Below are positions 1 to 7,058 of a DNA stretch of 23,797 bases, piece after piece. The stretch's first letter is position 1, and each line of letters begins with the position of its first letter. The notes beneath the pieces are model-generated. The model searched no databases. It saw only the letters and a program-made list of their open reading frames with translations, and had not been told where the DNA came from. The DNA is taken from contig CAAFXN010000045.1 of assembly GCA_900766775.1 (NCBI GenBank), positions 1-23,797 on the forward strand, given 5' to 3'. The position numbers and the translations under genes are program-made. The stretch is from Bacteroidales bacterium (GTDB lineage Bacteria; Bacteroidota; Bacteroidia; Bacteroidales; Paludibacteraceae).

Positions 1-729
1 CTCCTCTCAGGTACTTTTAACCAGCTACGCCCACTCATCCAAAGTCGCGAGAACGGACTGCTCAGCCGCTTTGCATGCTATGTGGCGATGCAAACAGACG
101 ATTACAACGACCGTGTATGGGATGCCGATGACGAGCAGCCGGCGATTGTGCAAGTCGATGCGCTTTACGAGCGTCTCGAGAGCGAACTGAGCAGCCGTTT
201 CCTATGGATGAAAGAAGCAGACCATCTGTGCTACTTCCGATTCACAGAGGCACAACGCAAACATGCTAAACGCTTCTTTGAGGTAGCATACCGAACGTTC
301 CGAGGGCAGATGGATGCCAACTTCGAACAGACCTTGCGGCGCATGCCCGTAATCATGAAAAGAATAGGTATGATTCTCAGCGGGCTACGATTAGACCTCT
401 CGTGCCCCCTGCCGGATACTATCTACTGCGATGAACGAGATTTCCATACCCTCCTATTGATGGGACAACGTCTCTTGCAGCATGCCGCACAGGTGTTTGG
501 GATGTTACCGTCTATCCGACAAACGACATTGGAAAACGACAATCTGAGCATCACGCAGCAGCAACTAATCGCCCTCTTGCCGGACAAGTTCACCACCCGC
601 GAAGCAATGGGCATAGCGAAGACGCTCGGAGTGTCCGGCAAAACAGCAGAACGATGGTTGAACGATTGGACAAAGAAACTTGATATTCAGCGCATTAGAC
701 AAGGTCTTTACCTTAAAAAAACATCGTAA
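1..729 (+). CDS. DUF3987 / VirE-type protein, C-terminal part (5' end off the window)
   Basis: The reading frame is open from base 1, so the gene is truncated by the window edge; a GTG at 82 is an internal codon rather than the start. The visible part is 242 residues. Its first stretch (SGTFNQLRPLI, then ENGLLSRF) resembles the segment after the helicase core of DUF3987 proteins, where an SGTP..V..L....ENGLFSRF pattern is usual. The C-terminal 60 residues (ALLPDKFTTREAMGIAKTLG onward) look like a winged-helix DNA-binding module ending in a basic tail. Family members are common in Bacteroidales, often in mobile or integrated islands, and are thought to be primase/helicase-like; no activity can be read from this fragment. 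The family assignment is from pattern memory and is moderately sure. A hairpin-forming repeat follows the stop. Confidence 0.65.
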   Translation, partial: LLSGTFNQLRPLIQSRENGLLSRFACYVAMQTDDYNDRVWDADDEQPAIVQVDALYERLESELSSRFLWMKEADHLCYFRFTEAQRKHAKRFFEVAYRTFRGQMDANFEQTLRRMPVIMKRIGMILSGLRLDLSCPLPDTIYCDERDFHTLLLMGQRLLQHAAQVFGMLPSIRQTTLENDNLSITQQQLIALLPDKFTTREAMGIAKTLGVSGKTAERWLNDWTKKLDIQRIRQGLYLKKTS

Positions 730-737
730 TACGCTAT

Positions 738-832
738 TAGGGAAGTGAGGGAAGTGGGGGATTCTTTAGGCTGTTTTGCCGTGTATTATCTGCGCGATTC
801 CCCCATTTCCCTCACTTCCCTCACTTCCCTCA
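738..832. repeat. Imperfect inverted repeat after the DUF3987 gene
   Basis: The left arm (about 740-762, GGGAAGTGAGGGAAGTGG) is nearly complementary to the right arm (about 797-819), with only about two mismatches, around a loop of some 35 bases. The right arm carries extra TTCCCTCAC units (to 832). It could act as a terminator for the upstream gene, but it looks more like a dispersed G-rich repeat; there is no U-tract after it. Confidence 0.6.
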
Positions 833-1183
833 CATGTAAGATGATATCAATATCGGGTTCCTTACCCGAGACACTTTGCAACAAAACCGACCCTATAAAA
901 AAACAAAAAGGCACTTCAGCTATTTTCGTCACAACGGCCACCTAAAAAAGTATGATTATTAAGATTTTTTTGATTTCACCAATTCCGACCCGTACAGCGG
1001 TCTTTAAGCAGACCTTAAGCCGATCTTAAGCCGACAAAAAACATCCTAAAAATGTTCAATTTTTAAGATTCTCCTTCCCCAATCCACTCCCACTACAATG
1101 TGTGCAAAAAGAAGCTGTTGCCGAACTCGGGTGGAAATGAAAGGTTACTCCGAGGCAATGAGAAGGAAAAAATGAAAGATTTA
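833..1183. other. AT-rich intergenic stretch before purN with 11-bp tandem repeats
   Basis: No convincing gene is visible between the hairpin repeat and the purN promoter. The only local structure seen is three head-to-tail 11-bp units of the form (C/T)(C/T)TTAAGC(C/A)GA at 1002-1034. The stretch is AT-rich, with several A and T runs. It separates the mobile-element-like gene on the left from the housekeeping genes on the right. Confidence 0.5.
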
Positions 1184-1215
1184 TTTGCATAATTCGTAAA
1201 AAAGCAGTACCTTTG
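1184..1215 (+). promoter_or_regulatory. Bacteroidota-type promoter for purN
   Basis: A TTTG at 1184-1187 and a TACCTTTG at 1208-1215 are 20 bases apart. This fits the Bacteroidota -33 TTTG / -7 TAnnTTTG consensus closely. Transcription would start about 1220-1223, only a few bases before the ATG at 1229, so the purN transcript would have an almost absent leader. Confidence 0.8.
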
Positions 1216-1228
1216 CGACGGTTTTAGA

Positions 1229-1789
1229 ATGAGTACAACCATTGCACATATTGCCGTATTCGTATCGGGCGCAGGGACGACCTTGCAAGCCCTGCTTGAC
1301 CGTCAGCAGACGAGTCATTATCGGGTGTCGCTGGTGGTGGCGAATAGAGAGTGTGGGGCGTTGGAGCGGGCTTTGAGAACAGGTGTGCCGACCCTCTTGA
1401 GCCGCGACTGGGAGGACATCAACAGGCACCTGCAAGCGGCAAATGTCGAACTAATCGTGCTGGCTGGCTATCTGGCAATCATACCCAAAGAGGTGTGCGA
1501 GCAGTGGGCGGGCAGGCTCATCAACACCCACCCTTCGCTGCTGCCGAAGTTCGGCGGGAAGGGAATGTACGGGCTGCGGGTGCACGAGGCTGTCATCGTA
1601 GCAGGTGAGAAAGAATCAGGTTGCACCGTGCACTATGTCAGCACCACCGTGGACGGTGGAGACATCATTGCCCAAACACGAGTGCCCGTGCTCATGGACG
1701 ACACCCCTGCCACCTTAGCCGCCCGAGTGCAAGCGGCAGAACGCAACCTACTACCAAAGGTGGTTGAACAACTGACAACTGACCGCTAA
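1229..1789 (+). CDS. purN: Phosphoribosylglycinamide formyltransferase (GAR transformylase)
   Basis: PurN transfers a formyl group from 10-formyltetrahydrofolate to glycinamide ribonucleotide, the third step of purine synthesis, in the cytoplasm. The 186-residue protein has the family's usual length. Residues 13-20 (SGAGTTLQ) form the phosphate-binding loop. The catalytic triad is visible as N99 and H101 in INTHPSLLP and D142 in VDGGD. The KFGGKGMYG segment after HPSLLP is the form I associate with Bacteroidota PurN. The ATG at 1229 lies directly behind a strong promoter, which fixes the start. The coding region ends in a short repetitive tract (ACCACTAACCACT, 1790-1815) just before the next gene, ccsBA, on the same strand. 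Nothing seems broken. Confidence 0.95.
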   Translation: MSTTIAHIAVFVSGAGTTLQALLDRQQTSHYRVSLVVANRECGALERALRTGVPTLLSRDWEDINRHLQAANVELIVLAGYLAIIPKEVCEQWAGRLINTHPSLLPKFGGKGMYGLRVHEAVIVAGEKESGCTVHYVSTTVDGGDIIAQTRVPVLMDDTPATLAARVQAAERNLLPKVVEQLTTDR

Positions 1790-1817
1790 CCACTGACCAC
1801 TAACCACTTACCACTAC

Positions 1818-3413
1818 ATGAATCTATCTTTCCCCATTTCTCTTTTATTAGCCCTTGCGCTGCTGATTATCATCGCGTTGGCGGCGTACTCGTCTTGGAG
1901 CAAGATGAGCATCTGTCGCCACCCTCTGACGGCGGCGGTGTTGCTGATGGTGTTCGCCATCGTGAACGCCATTGAGGGGACATGGGCACTCGGGCTGCAA
2001 CACTCGTGGGCGATGTATATCATCGTCCTACTCCTGCTTTTCTCGCTCGGGTTGGCGATAGCGCATAAGGTGCAGAAGACCGCAAGCAAGGCGCTCTGCC
2101 TGCCTACCCGCAAAGAGCGCGCACAGTTGTGGATGAGGAAAATGCCGTTCCTGCTTCTACATTCGGGGGTCTTTCTGGTCTTGTTCGGCGGCTTCTTCGG
2201 CGCGCCCGACAGAGAAGACGGGCAGGTGTTGCTCGAATACGGCGTGCCCACCCATACCGCCTACCAAGCCAATGGCGAGATGTTGCCGCTGCCGTTTGAG
2301 ATGCAGATAGATACGTTCTATATCGATTTCTATGCAGACGGACGCAGCCCCAAGCAGTTCACCACCCGCTTCACGATTCGCGGAATCGAGAAGACGATGG
2401 ATGAAGGATTAAGGACACAGGATGAAAGACTAAATAGTTCTATAGATGAAGGATTAAGGATAAAGGATGAAAGACTGAATAGTTCCGACTACGAACTCCC
2501 CCGCCCCGCTTGCGGGGAGGGGGCAAGGGGGCGGGGCAACTCAGAGACGAAGGTAACAAGTCCTTCATCCTGTGTCCTTCATCCTTCATCCAAACTCACC
2601 ACCGCGGTGAACCACCCTTGCTCCTATCGCGGCTACCATTTCTACCAAAGCAACTACGACCCCATGCGCGGCGAATACAGCGTGCTGAAAGTGGTGCGCG
2701 ACCCCTGGATAGTCCTCGTGTGGATAGGTATCGTGCTGCTGGCGATAGGCGCATGCTGGCAGACGACGCGCCAATGGAAAGCACACTGGGGATGGTGGCT
2801 GGCGGTCGGCATCGTAACCATCGCCTTCACCGTCATCACCCTCGCCAAAATCAACTTCGGCACCCTCATGCCCGCCCTCCGCAGCGCGTGGTTCATACCA
2901 CACATAGGCGTGTATATGATAGCCTACTCGCTACTCGCCGTGGCGTCTATCTTAGGCATAGTGATAATGATAAAGGACCGCTTACGCTTAAGGATAAAGG
3001 ATGAAAGACTAAATAGCAACGACTCTGAAAACTCAGAGACAAAGGTAATAAGTCCTTCATCCTGTGTCCTTCATCCTTCATCCGAGCAGGCGCACCACCT
3101 GCTGATGGGCTTATTACAAACCTCTTCTTGTCTGCTGCTAATCGGTATGCTCTGCGGGGCAGTGTGGGCGAAACAGGCGTGGGGCGACTACTGGACGTGG
3201 GACCCGAAGGAGTGCTGGGCGTTGGCGACATGGATGCTCACGCTCATAGGGATGCACCTCAAGACAAAGAGCCAAGAACCCAAAGACAAAAGGACCATGC
3301 AAGTGCTGCTGGTGGTCTTCGTGCTGCTGAGTTTCGCCGCCATGCAGATGACATGGTACGGAGTGAACTACCTCCCCTCGGCGGAGGTCAGTCTGCATAC
3401 CTACGGAAAGTAG
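1818..3413 (+). CDS. ccsBA: Fused cytochrome c synthetase CcsBA (ResB-like plus CcsA), with two repeat-derived inserts
   Basis: The System II synthetase exports heme and ligates it to CxxCH apocytochromes at the outer face of the inner membrane. The N-terminal half is ResB-like: several hydrophobic helices, a periplasmic stretch with the GYHFYQSNYDP motif (after the first insert), then a further helix. The C-terminal half is CcsA with the tryptophan-rich heme motif WGDYWTWDPKE at 455-465, the WFIPHIGVYM helix near 356-366 and the ending NYLPSAEVSLHTYG. Residues about 194-258 and 385-422 do not belong to the family. They are low-quality sequence encoded by palindromic repeats, and both are read in the same frame: each copy contains LRIKDERLNS and SPSSCVLHPSS. 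The reading frame stays open, so the protein may still work. The next gene is a multiheme cytochrome, a likely substrate. Confidence 0.9.
   Translation: MNLSFPISLLLALALLIIIALAAYSSWSKMSICRHPLTAAVLLMVFAIVNAIEGTWALGLQHSWAMYIIVLLLLFSLGLAIAHKVQKTASKALCLPTRKERAQLWMRKMPFLLLHSGVFLVLFGGFFGAPDREDGQVLLEYGVPTHTAYQANGEMLPLPFEMQIDTFYIDFYADGRSPKQFTTRFTIRGIEKTMDEGLRTQDERLNSSIDEGLRIKDERLNSSDYELPRPACGEGARGRGNSETKVTSPSSCVLHPSSKLTTAVNHPCSYRGYHFYQSNYDPMRGEYSVLKVVRDPWIVLVWIGIVLLAIGACWQTTRQWKAHWGWWLAVGIVTIAFTVITLAKINFGTLMPALRSAWFIPHIGVYMIAYSLLAVASILGIVIMIKDRLRLRIKDERLNSNDSENSETKVISPSSCVLHPSSEQAHHLLMGLLQTSSCLLLIGMLCGAVWAKQAWGDYWTWDPKECWALATWMLTLIGMHLKTKSQEPKDKRTMQVLLVVFVLLSFAAMQMTWYGVNYLPSAEVSLHTYGK
2398..2592. repeat. 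195-bp palindromic element inserted in frame in ccsBA (copy 1)
   Basis: The outer arms, 2398-2426 and 2564-2592, are 29 bases each and complementary at 28 of 29 positions. The element spans exactly 195 bases, which is 65 codons, so the frame is kept. Inside it are a second copy of the left arm unit (near 2445-2490) and a GC-rich hairpin built on CCCCGCTTGCGGGG (about 2504-2522). It lies in the ResB-like periplasmic domain. Confidence 0.9.
2970..3083. repeat. Related palindromic element inserted in frame in ccsBA (copy 2)
   Basis: This copy shares with the first the blocks GGATGAAAGACTAAATAG and the right arm CCTTCATCCTGTGTCC..., in the same orientation and reading frame. It lacks the inner GC hairpin. 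Edges are approximate. A third fragment (GGATAAAGGATGAAAGAC) sits right at the ccsBA stop codon, about 3412-3430. Confidence 0.8.
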
Positions 3414-3582
3414 GATAAAGGATGAAAGACAAAAGACAAGATACCATCCTCCGCCTGAATCCCATGAATCTCGCGAGCAAAGCGGGCAGGCAAACACCTT
3501 GCTGCGGACTGCGTCCTTGCAGAGAACAGGAAAGATTCTGACGGAGGTTATAGGGGACAACAACCGACAGAAACTAACAAAC

Positions 3583-3638
3583 AGGAACTGACCAACAGGA
3601 ACTGACCAACAGGAACTGACCAACAGGAACTGACAAAC
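3583..3638. repeat. 14-bp tandem repeat, four units, upstream of the peroxidase gene
   Basis: Four head-to-tail units of AGGAACTGACCAAC, the first three exact and the last ending in a variant, fill the leader 34 bases before the cytochrome c peroxidase start. A degenerate unit (CAGAAACTAACAAA) precedes them. Such an array in a leader could alter expression if the copy number varies, but that is inference. Confidence 0.85.
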
Positions 3639-3671
3639 ATAACATAAAACAACTAACAAAACAAAAACACC

Positions 3672-5054
3672 ATGACAACAAAAACAAAGAAAGTGCTGTA
3701 CATCCTCCTTGCGGTGGTATTGCTTGGTATTGCCGGCTATGCTATCTATGGGCATTGTGCACACAACCGCATCCCCGCGGATGCCGGTCAAGAGGAGCAA
3801 GTGATGGCGGTATTGCAGAACAACAACTGCTTCGCCTGCCACGCTGCCGCCCCCGAGTTACCCTTCTACGCTTCGTTCCCCGTCATCGGTCCGATGATGG
3901 ACGAGCATGTGCTCCATGCACAGCGTTTCACCGACCTGAAGGCGGCTACCGCCGACCTCGCTGCCATCACCGAGCCCGAGTTGGCGAAACTGGAGTACAG
4001 CGTGTTGGCAGAGACCATGCCTATCAGTCAGTACAAGATGATTCACTGGGGCACAGGGCTGAACAACAAAGAGAAAGCTGTGCTGCTGCAATGGATTGCC
4101 GACGTGCGCGCTGCTCGCTTCAGCAACGGTCTGTCGGCTGCCGAGCATGCCAACGAGCCCCTGCAAGCCCTGCCCGCCTCCCTCCCTACGGACGCAGAGA
4201 AAGTGGCGCTGGGTGAGCGTATGTACAACGACCCGCGTATCTCGCTCAATGGCACCATCTCTTGTGCTTCCTGCCATATCCTGAACCAAGGCGGCGCTGA
4301 CGAAGCCCACGAGCGTACCTCCGAAGGTATCTACGGACAGTTCGGCGGCGTGAATGCACCGACGGTTTACAACGCGTATTTCAACATCCAACAGTTCTGG
4401 AACGGCCGCGCTGCCGACCTGCAAGAGCAGGCTGCAGGTCCTCCCGTGAACCCCGTGGAGATGGGCGACCAGACCTGGGACGACATCGTAGCACGCCTGC
4501 GCCAAGACAAAGCACTCGTCCGAGAGTTCGAGCAACTCTTCCCGGGTGAGGGACTCACGCAGAACACCGTTACACTCGCCATTGCCGAGTTTGAGAAGAC
4601 GCTGCTCACCCCCGACTGCGCTTTCGACCTGTGGCTGAAAGGCGATGCTAACGCGCTGACCGCCGAGGAGCAGAAAGGCTATGCGCAGTTCAAGGAGTTG
4701 GGTTGCGCCACCTGCCACGTGGGCGTTATCGCCGGCGGACAATCGTTCGAGTACCTGTCTATCTACGGCAACTACTTTGCTGACCGCGACACCGCGATTG
4801 CTTACTGTGCAGACGATGACGGTCTGAAAGGCTTCACGGGCAACGATGCCGACCTCCATAAGTTCAAAGTGCCGACGCTGCGCAACGTAGCCCTCACGCC
4901 TCCTTACCTCCACGACGGCTCGCAAGCCACACTCGAAGACGCTGTGCGCGCAATGGGCAGATACGAACTGAACAAAGAACTCAGCGACGCTGACGTAACC
5001 CTCCTCGTAGCCTTCATGCACACTCTCACAGGCAAACACGAGAAATTGCAATAA
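3672..5054 (+). CDS. Triheme cytochrome c peroxidase with N-terminal heme-binding domain
   Basis: The protein reduces hydrogen peroxide to water at the periplasmic face using electrons from the quinol/cytochrome pool. Residues 8-26 form a single hydrophobic anchor or signal. An N-terminal domain (about 40-155) carries CFACH at 53-57 and resembles the small Haem_bd domain. The classical diheme CCP/MauG-like region follows, with CASCH at 198-202 and CATCH at 345-349. It also has the conserved PTLRNVALTPPYLHDGS segment near the end. Most bacterial enzymes are diheme of about 330 residues, so this 460-residue form has an extra electron-entry heme. It follows ccsBA on the same strand, the machine needed for heme attachment. 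The ATG at 3672 is preceded by an A-rich leader and a tandem repeat. Confidence 0.92.
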   Translation: MTTKTKKVLYILLAVVLLGIAGYAIYGHCAHNRIPADAGQEEQVMAVLQNNNCFACHAAAPELPFYASFPVIGPMMDEHVLHAQRFTDLKAATADLAAITEPELAKLEYSVLAETMPISQYKMIHWGTGLNNKEKAVLLQWIADVRAARFSNGLSAAEHANEPLQALPASLPTDAEKVALGERMYNDPRISLNGTISCASCHILNQGGADEAHERTSEGIYGQFGGVNAPTVYNAYFNIQQFWNGRAADLQEQAAGPPVNPVEMGDQTWDDIVARLRQDKALVREFEQLFPGEGLTQNTVTLAIAEFEKTLLTPDCAFDLWLKGDANALTAEEQKGYAQFKELGCATCHVGVIAGGQSFEYLSIYGNYFADRDTAIAYCADDDGLKGFTGNDADLHKFKVPTLRNVALTPPYLHDGSQATLEDAVRAMGRYELNKELSDADVTLLVAFMHTLTGKHEKLQ

Positions 5055-5064
5055 GTTCAATTTT

Positions 5065-5131
5065 GGATTATGAATTATGAGTGCCATGCTCTGAAAAATT
5101 GCTACACAATGCCCTCATAATTCATAATTCC
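5065..5131. terminator. Inverted repeat between the peroxidase and U32 genes
   Basis: GGATTATGAATTATGAG (5065-5081) pairs with CTCATAATTCATAATTCC (5114-5131), leaving a loop of about 32 bases. The right arm runs into three tandem CCTAATT units (5130-5150), which reach the start of the next gene. It could terminate the peroxidase transcript, but the form suggests a dispersed repeat as well. Confidence 0.5.
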
Positions 5132-5153
5132 TAATTCCTAATTCCTAATTATA

Positions 5154-6968
5154 ATGACTCTCCTCTCTCCTGCTCGCGACATCACTGTCGCCAAAGCCGC
5201 TATCCAAGCAGGCGCGGACGCCGTCTATATCGGTGCTCCGCGCTTTGGTGCGCGGCAGGCGGCGGGTAACAGCCTTGATGACTTGCAGGCGCTGGTGCAG
5301 TACGCCCACACCTACGGCGTGCAGGTGCTGGTTACGCTCAACACCCTGCTCCGAGAGGAAGAGTATGCCGAGGCTGTAGAGATGGCGTGGGCGCTCTATC
5401 ATATCGGTATTGACGCCCTTATCATCCAAGACCTGCGCCTGCTGACTTTCCGCCTCCCGCCTATCCGCCTGCATGCCTCTACCCAGTGCGACAACCGCAC
5501 CGCCGAGCAGGTGATACGCTTGCAGGAATTAGGCTTTCGGCGCGTGGTGCTGGCGCGCGAGTTATCCATTGACGAGATACGCGCCATCCGCGATGCCGTG
5601 GTAGCCCACTCCGAGGCGCACGGGCAGACACCCATCGAGTTAGAAGCCTTCGTCCACGGTGCACTCTGCGTCTCCTACTCAGGACGCTGCTACATGAGCG
5701 AGGTGCTGACGGGGCGCAGCGCCAACCGCGGCGCCTGCTCGCAGATGTGCCGCATGCAATACGACCTGCTGGACGCGGATATGCAGGAACTCACGGACAA
5801 CCAAGGCAGACCCATCCACCAGCGTTACCTTCTCTCCTTGCAGGACATGGACCGCTCTGCCCATCTGCAAGAACTCATCGACGCAGGCGTTACCACCTTC
5901 AAGATAGAGGGTCGCCTGAAAGACGCAGACTACGTAACCAACATCACCGCCTACTACCGGCAGAAGTTAGACGCACTGCCATCTCTCAACTCTCCACTCT
6001 CCACCCTCCACTACGCCTTCTCCCCCGACCCTGCCAAGACCTTCCACCGCGGCGGTATCGACTATTTCCTCCACGGGCGAACAGCACACATGGCAAACTG
6101 GGAGACACCCAAGTCCACGGGCGAGTATATCGGGAGAGTAGCCGCCATCCGCAACGGCAAGATTCGCCTCTCCCTGCAAGACGACATCACGCTCCACAAC
6201 GGCGACGGGCTCTGTTTCGGAGACCAAGGCTTCAGCGTCAACGGTGTAGAGGGCGACTGGATTCTGCCTAACGCGCTTCCGAAAGACCTGCGGGCGGGCG
6301 ATAAGGTGTTCCGCAACCTTGATACTGCCTTTATCAAGTCGCTCCGCAGTGAGCGGCGCATACCCGTGGACATCCTCTTCGCGGAGACCGATGATGGTTT
6401 CCGCCTGCGGATAGGAGACACAGAGAAACTGTTTGCCTACCCCCACGAACCTGCCAAGAACCCCGAGCGCGCCTTGCAAACCCTCCGCGAACAACTGACG
6501 AAGTTGGGCGATACACCCTACGCTGTGCGCCAACTCACCCTCGACACCCGACCCTATTTCCTCCCTATCAGCGTCCTCAACGCCTGGCGCAGGGAGGTGA
6601 TAGACAAAGACCCTCCCCAACCCTCCCTACAAAGGGAGGGAGAAGGTTTAGCCCCTATAGTCGAAAGTAATTTAAATACCCCCTCCCTTTGTAGGGAGGG
6701 ACGGGGTGGGTCTTTTCTCTCCCCCTTTAAGGGGGAGCCGGAGAGGGTCTTAATGACCTGCCGCTACTGCTTGCTCCACGAGATGGGGCACTGCCGGAAG
6801 GTCGCCCCGCTCCGCAACGAGCCCCGCTACCTGCGCCTGCGCAACGGCACCATCCTCCGCCTCCACTTCGACTGCCAACGCTGCGAGATGCGGATAATGA
6901 ACAATGAAACAACCTCTTTCCTGAAACGGGTAGAGGCAAAACAAAGTACTCCCAACTATCAAAACTAA
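5154..6968 (+). CDS. U32-family protein, RlhA (YdcP)-like, with repeat-derived insert
   Basis: U32 proteins were named as peptidases, but the bacterial members studied in detail are iron-sulfur proteins involved in RNA or quinone hydroxylation; E. coli RlhA hydroxylates 23S rRNA C2501. The N-terminal TIM-barrel-like part begins LLSPARD and shows GADAVYIGAPRFGAR. The U32 signature is at 164-182 (E164, G169, C172, G177, C179, S182), followed by GRSANRGACSQMC with C195 and C199. A second cysteine group near the end (C536, C539, C547, C574, C577) matches the long RlhA/YdcP-type subgroup rather than the short UbiU or TrhP forms. Residues about 485-532 are encoded by palindromic repeats and split the barrel-distal region from the C-terminal cysteine cluster. 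Frame is intact. The precise target is inferred, not seen. Confidence 0.85.
   Translation: MTLLSPARDITVAKAAIQAGADAVYIGAPRFGARQAAGNSLDDLQALVQYAHTYGVQVLVTLNTLLREEEYAEAVEMAWALYHIGIDALIIQDLRLLTFRLPPIRLHASTQCDNRTAEQVIRLQELGFRRVVLARELSIDEIRAIRDAVVAHSEAHGQTPIELEAFVHGALCVSYSGRCYMSEVLTGRSANRGACSQMCRMQYDLLDADMQELTDNQGRPIHQRYLLSLQDMDRSAHLQELIDAGVTTFKIEGRLKDADYVTNITAYYRQKLDALPSLNSPLSTLHYAFSPDPAKTFHRGGIDYFLHGRTAHMANWETPKSTGEYIGRVAAIRNGKIRLSLQDDITLHNGDGLCFGDQGFSVNGVEGDWILPNALPKDLRAGDKVFRNLDTAFIKSLRSERRIPVDILFAETDDGFRLRIGDTEKLFAYPHEPAKNPERALQTLREQLTKLGDTPYAVRQLTLDTRPYFLPISVLNAWRREVIDKDPPQPSLQREGEGLAPIVESNLNTPSLCREGRGGSFLSPFKGEPERVLMTCRYCLLHEMGHCRKVAPLRNEPRYLRLRNGTILRLHFDCQRCEMRIMNNETTSFLKRVEAKQSTPNYQN
6608..6752. 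repeat. Cluster of three palindromic repeats inside the U32 gene
   Basis: Two oppositely oriented copies of the CCCTCCCT..AGGGAGGG element (about 6608-6645 and 6678-6715) form a large inverted pair. They are followed by a third hairpin of the related CTCCCCCTTTAAGGGGGAG type (about 6718-6752). The whole block is read through in frame. Confidence 0.88.
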
Positions 6969-6976
6969 TCTCTCAT

Positions 6977-7050
6977 TTCCCTCCCTTGCGGGGTCCCCGA
7001 AAAATCTCAGATTTTTGGGGTGTTCTTGTAGGGAGGGATAGGGAGGGTCC
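6977..7050. repeat. Palindromic repeat with nested hairpin, between the U32 and pectinesterase genes
   Basis: The outer arms are TCCCTCCCTTG and TTGTAGGGAGGGA. Between them sits a second palindrome, CCCCGAAAAATCT around CAG or CTG then GATTTTTGGGG. The same nested structure recurs at 10090-10164. The element ends only about eight bases before the pectinesterase start. Confidence 0.88.
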
Positions 7051-7058
7051 TGCTCCCC

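Noticed and set aside
745..945. Plus-strand open frame of 66 residues after the DUF3987 gene
   Set aside because: It is largely the translation of the GGGAAGTGAGG inverted repeat (runs of SLTSLTSLT) and has no recognisable domain or promoter.
3858..5087. Long minus-strand open frame (409 codons) opposite the cytochrome c peroxidase
   Set aside because: It is a shadow of a GC-rich gene with clear CxxCH motifs on the plus strand; the antisense product has no family-like features.
5967..6620. Minus-strand open frame of 217 codons opposite the U32 gene
   Set aside because: The plus-strand protein is well supported, and the antisense frame has no motif or start signal.
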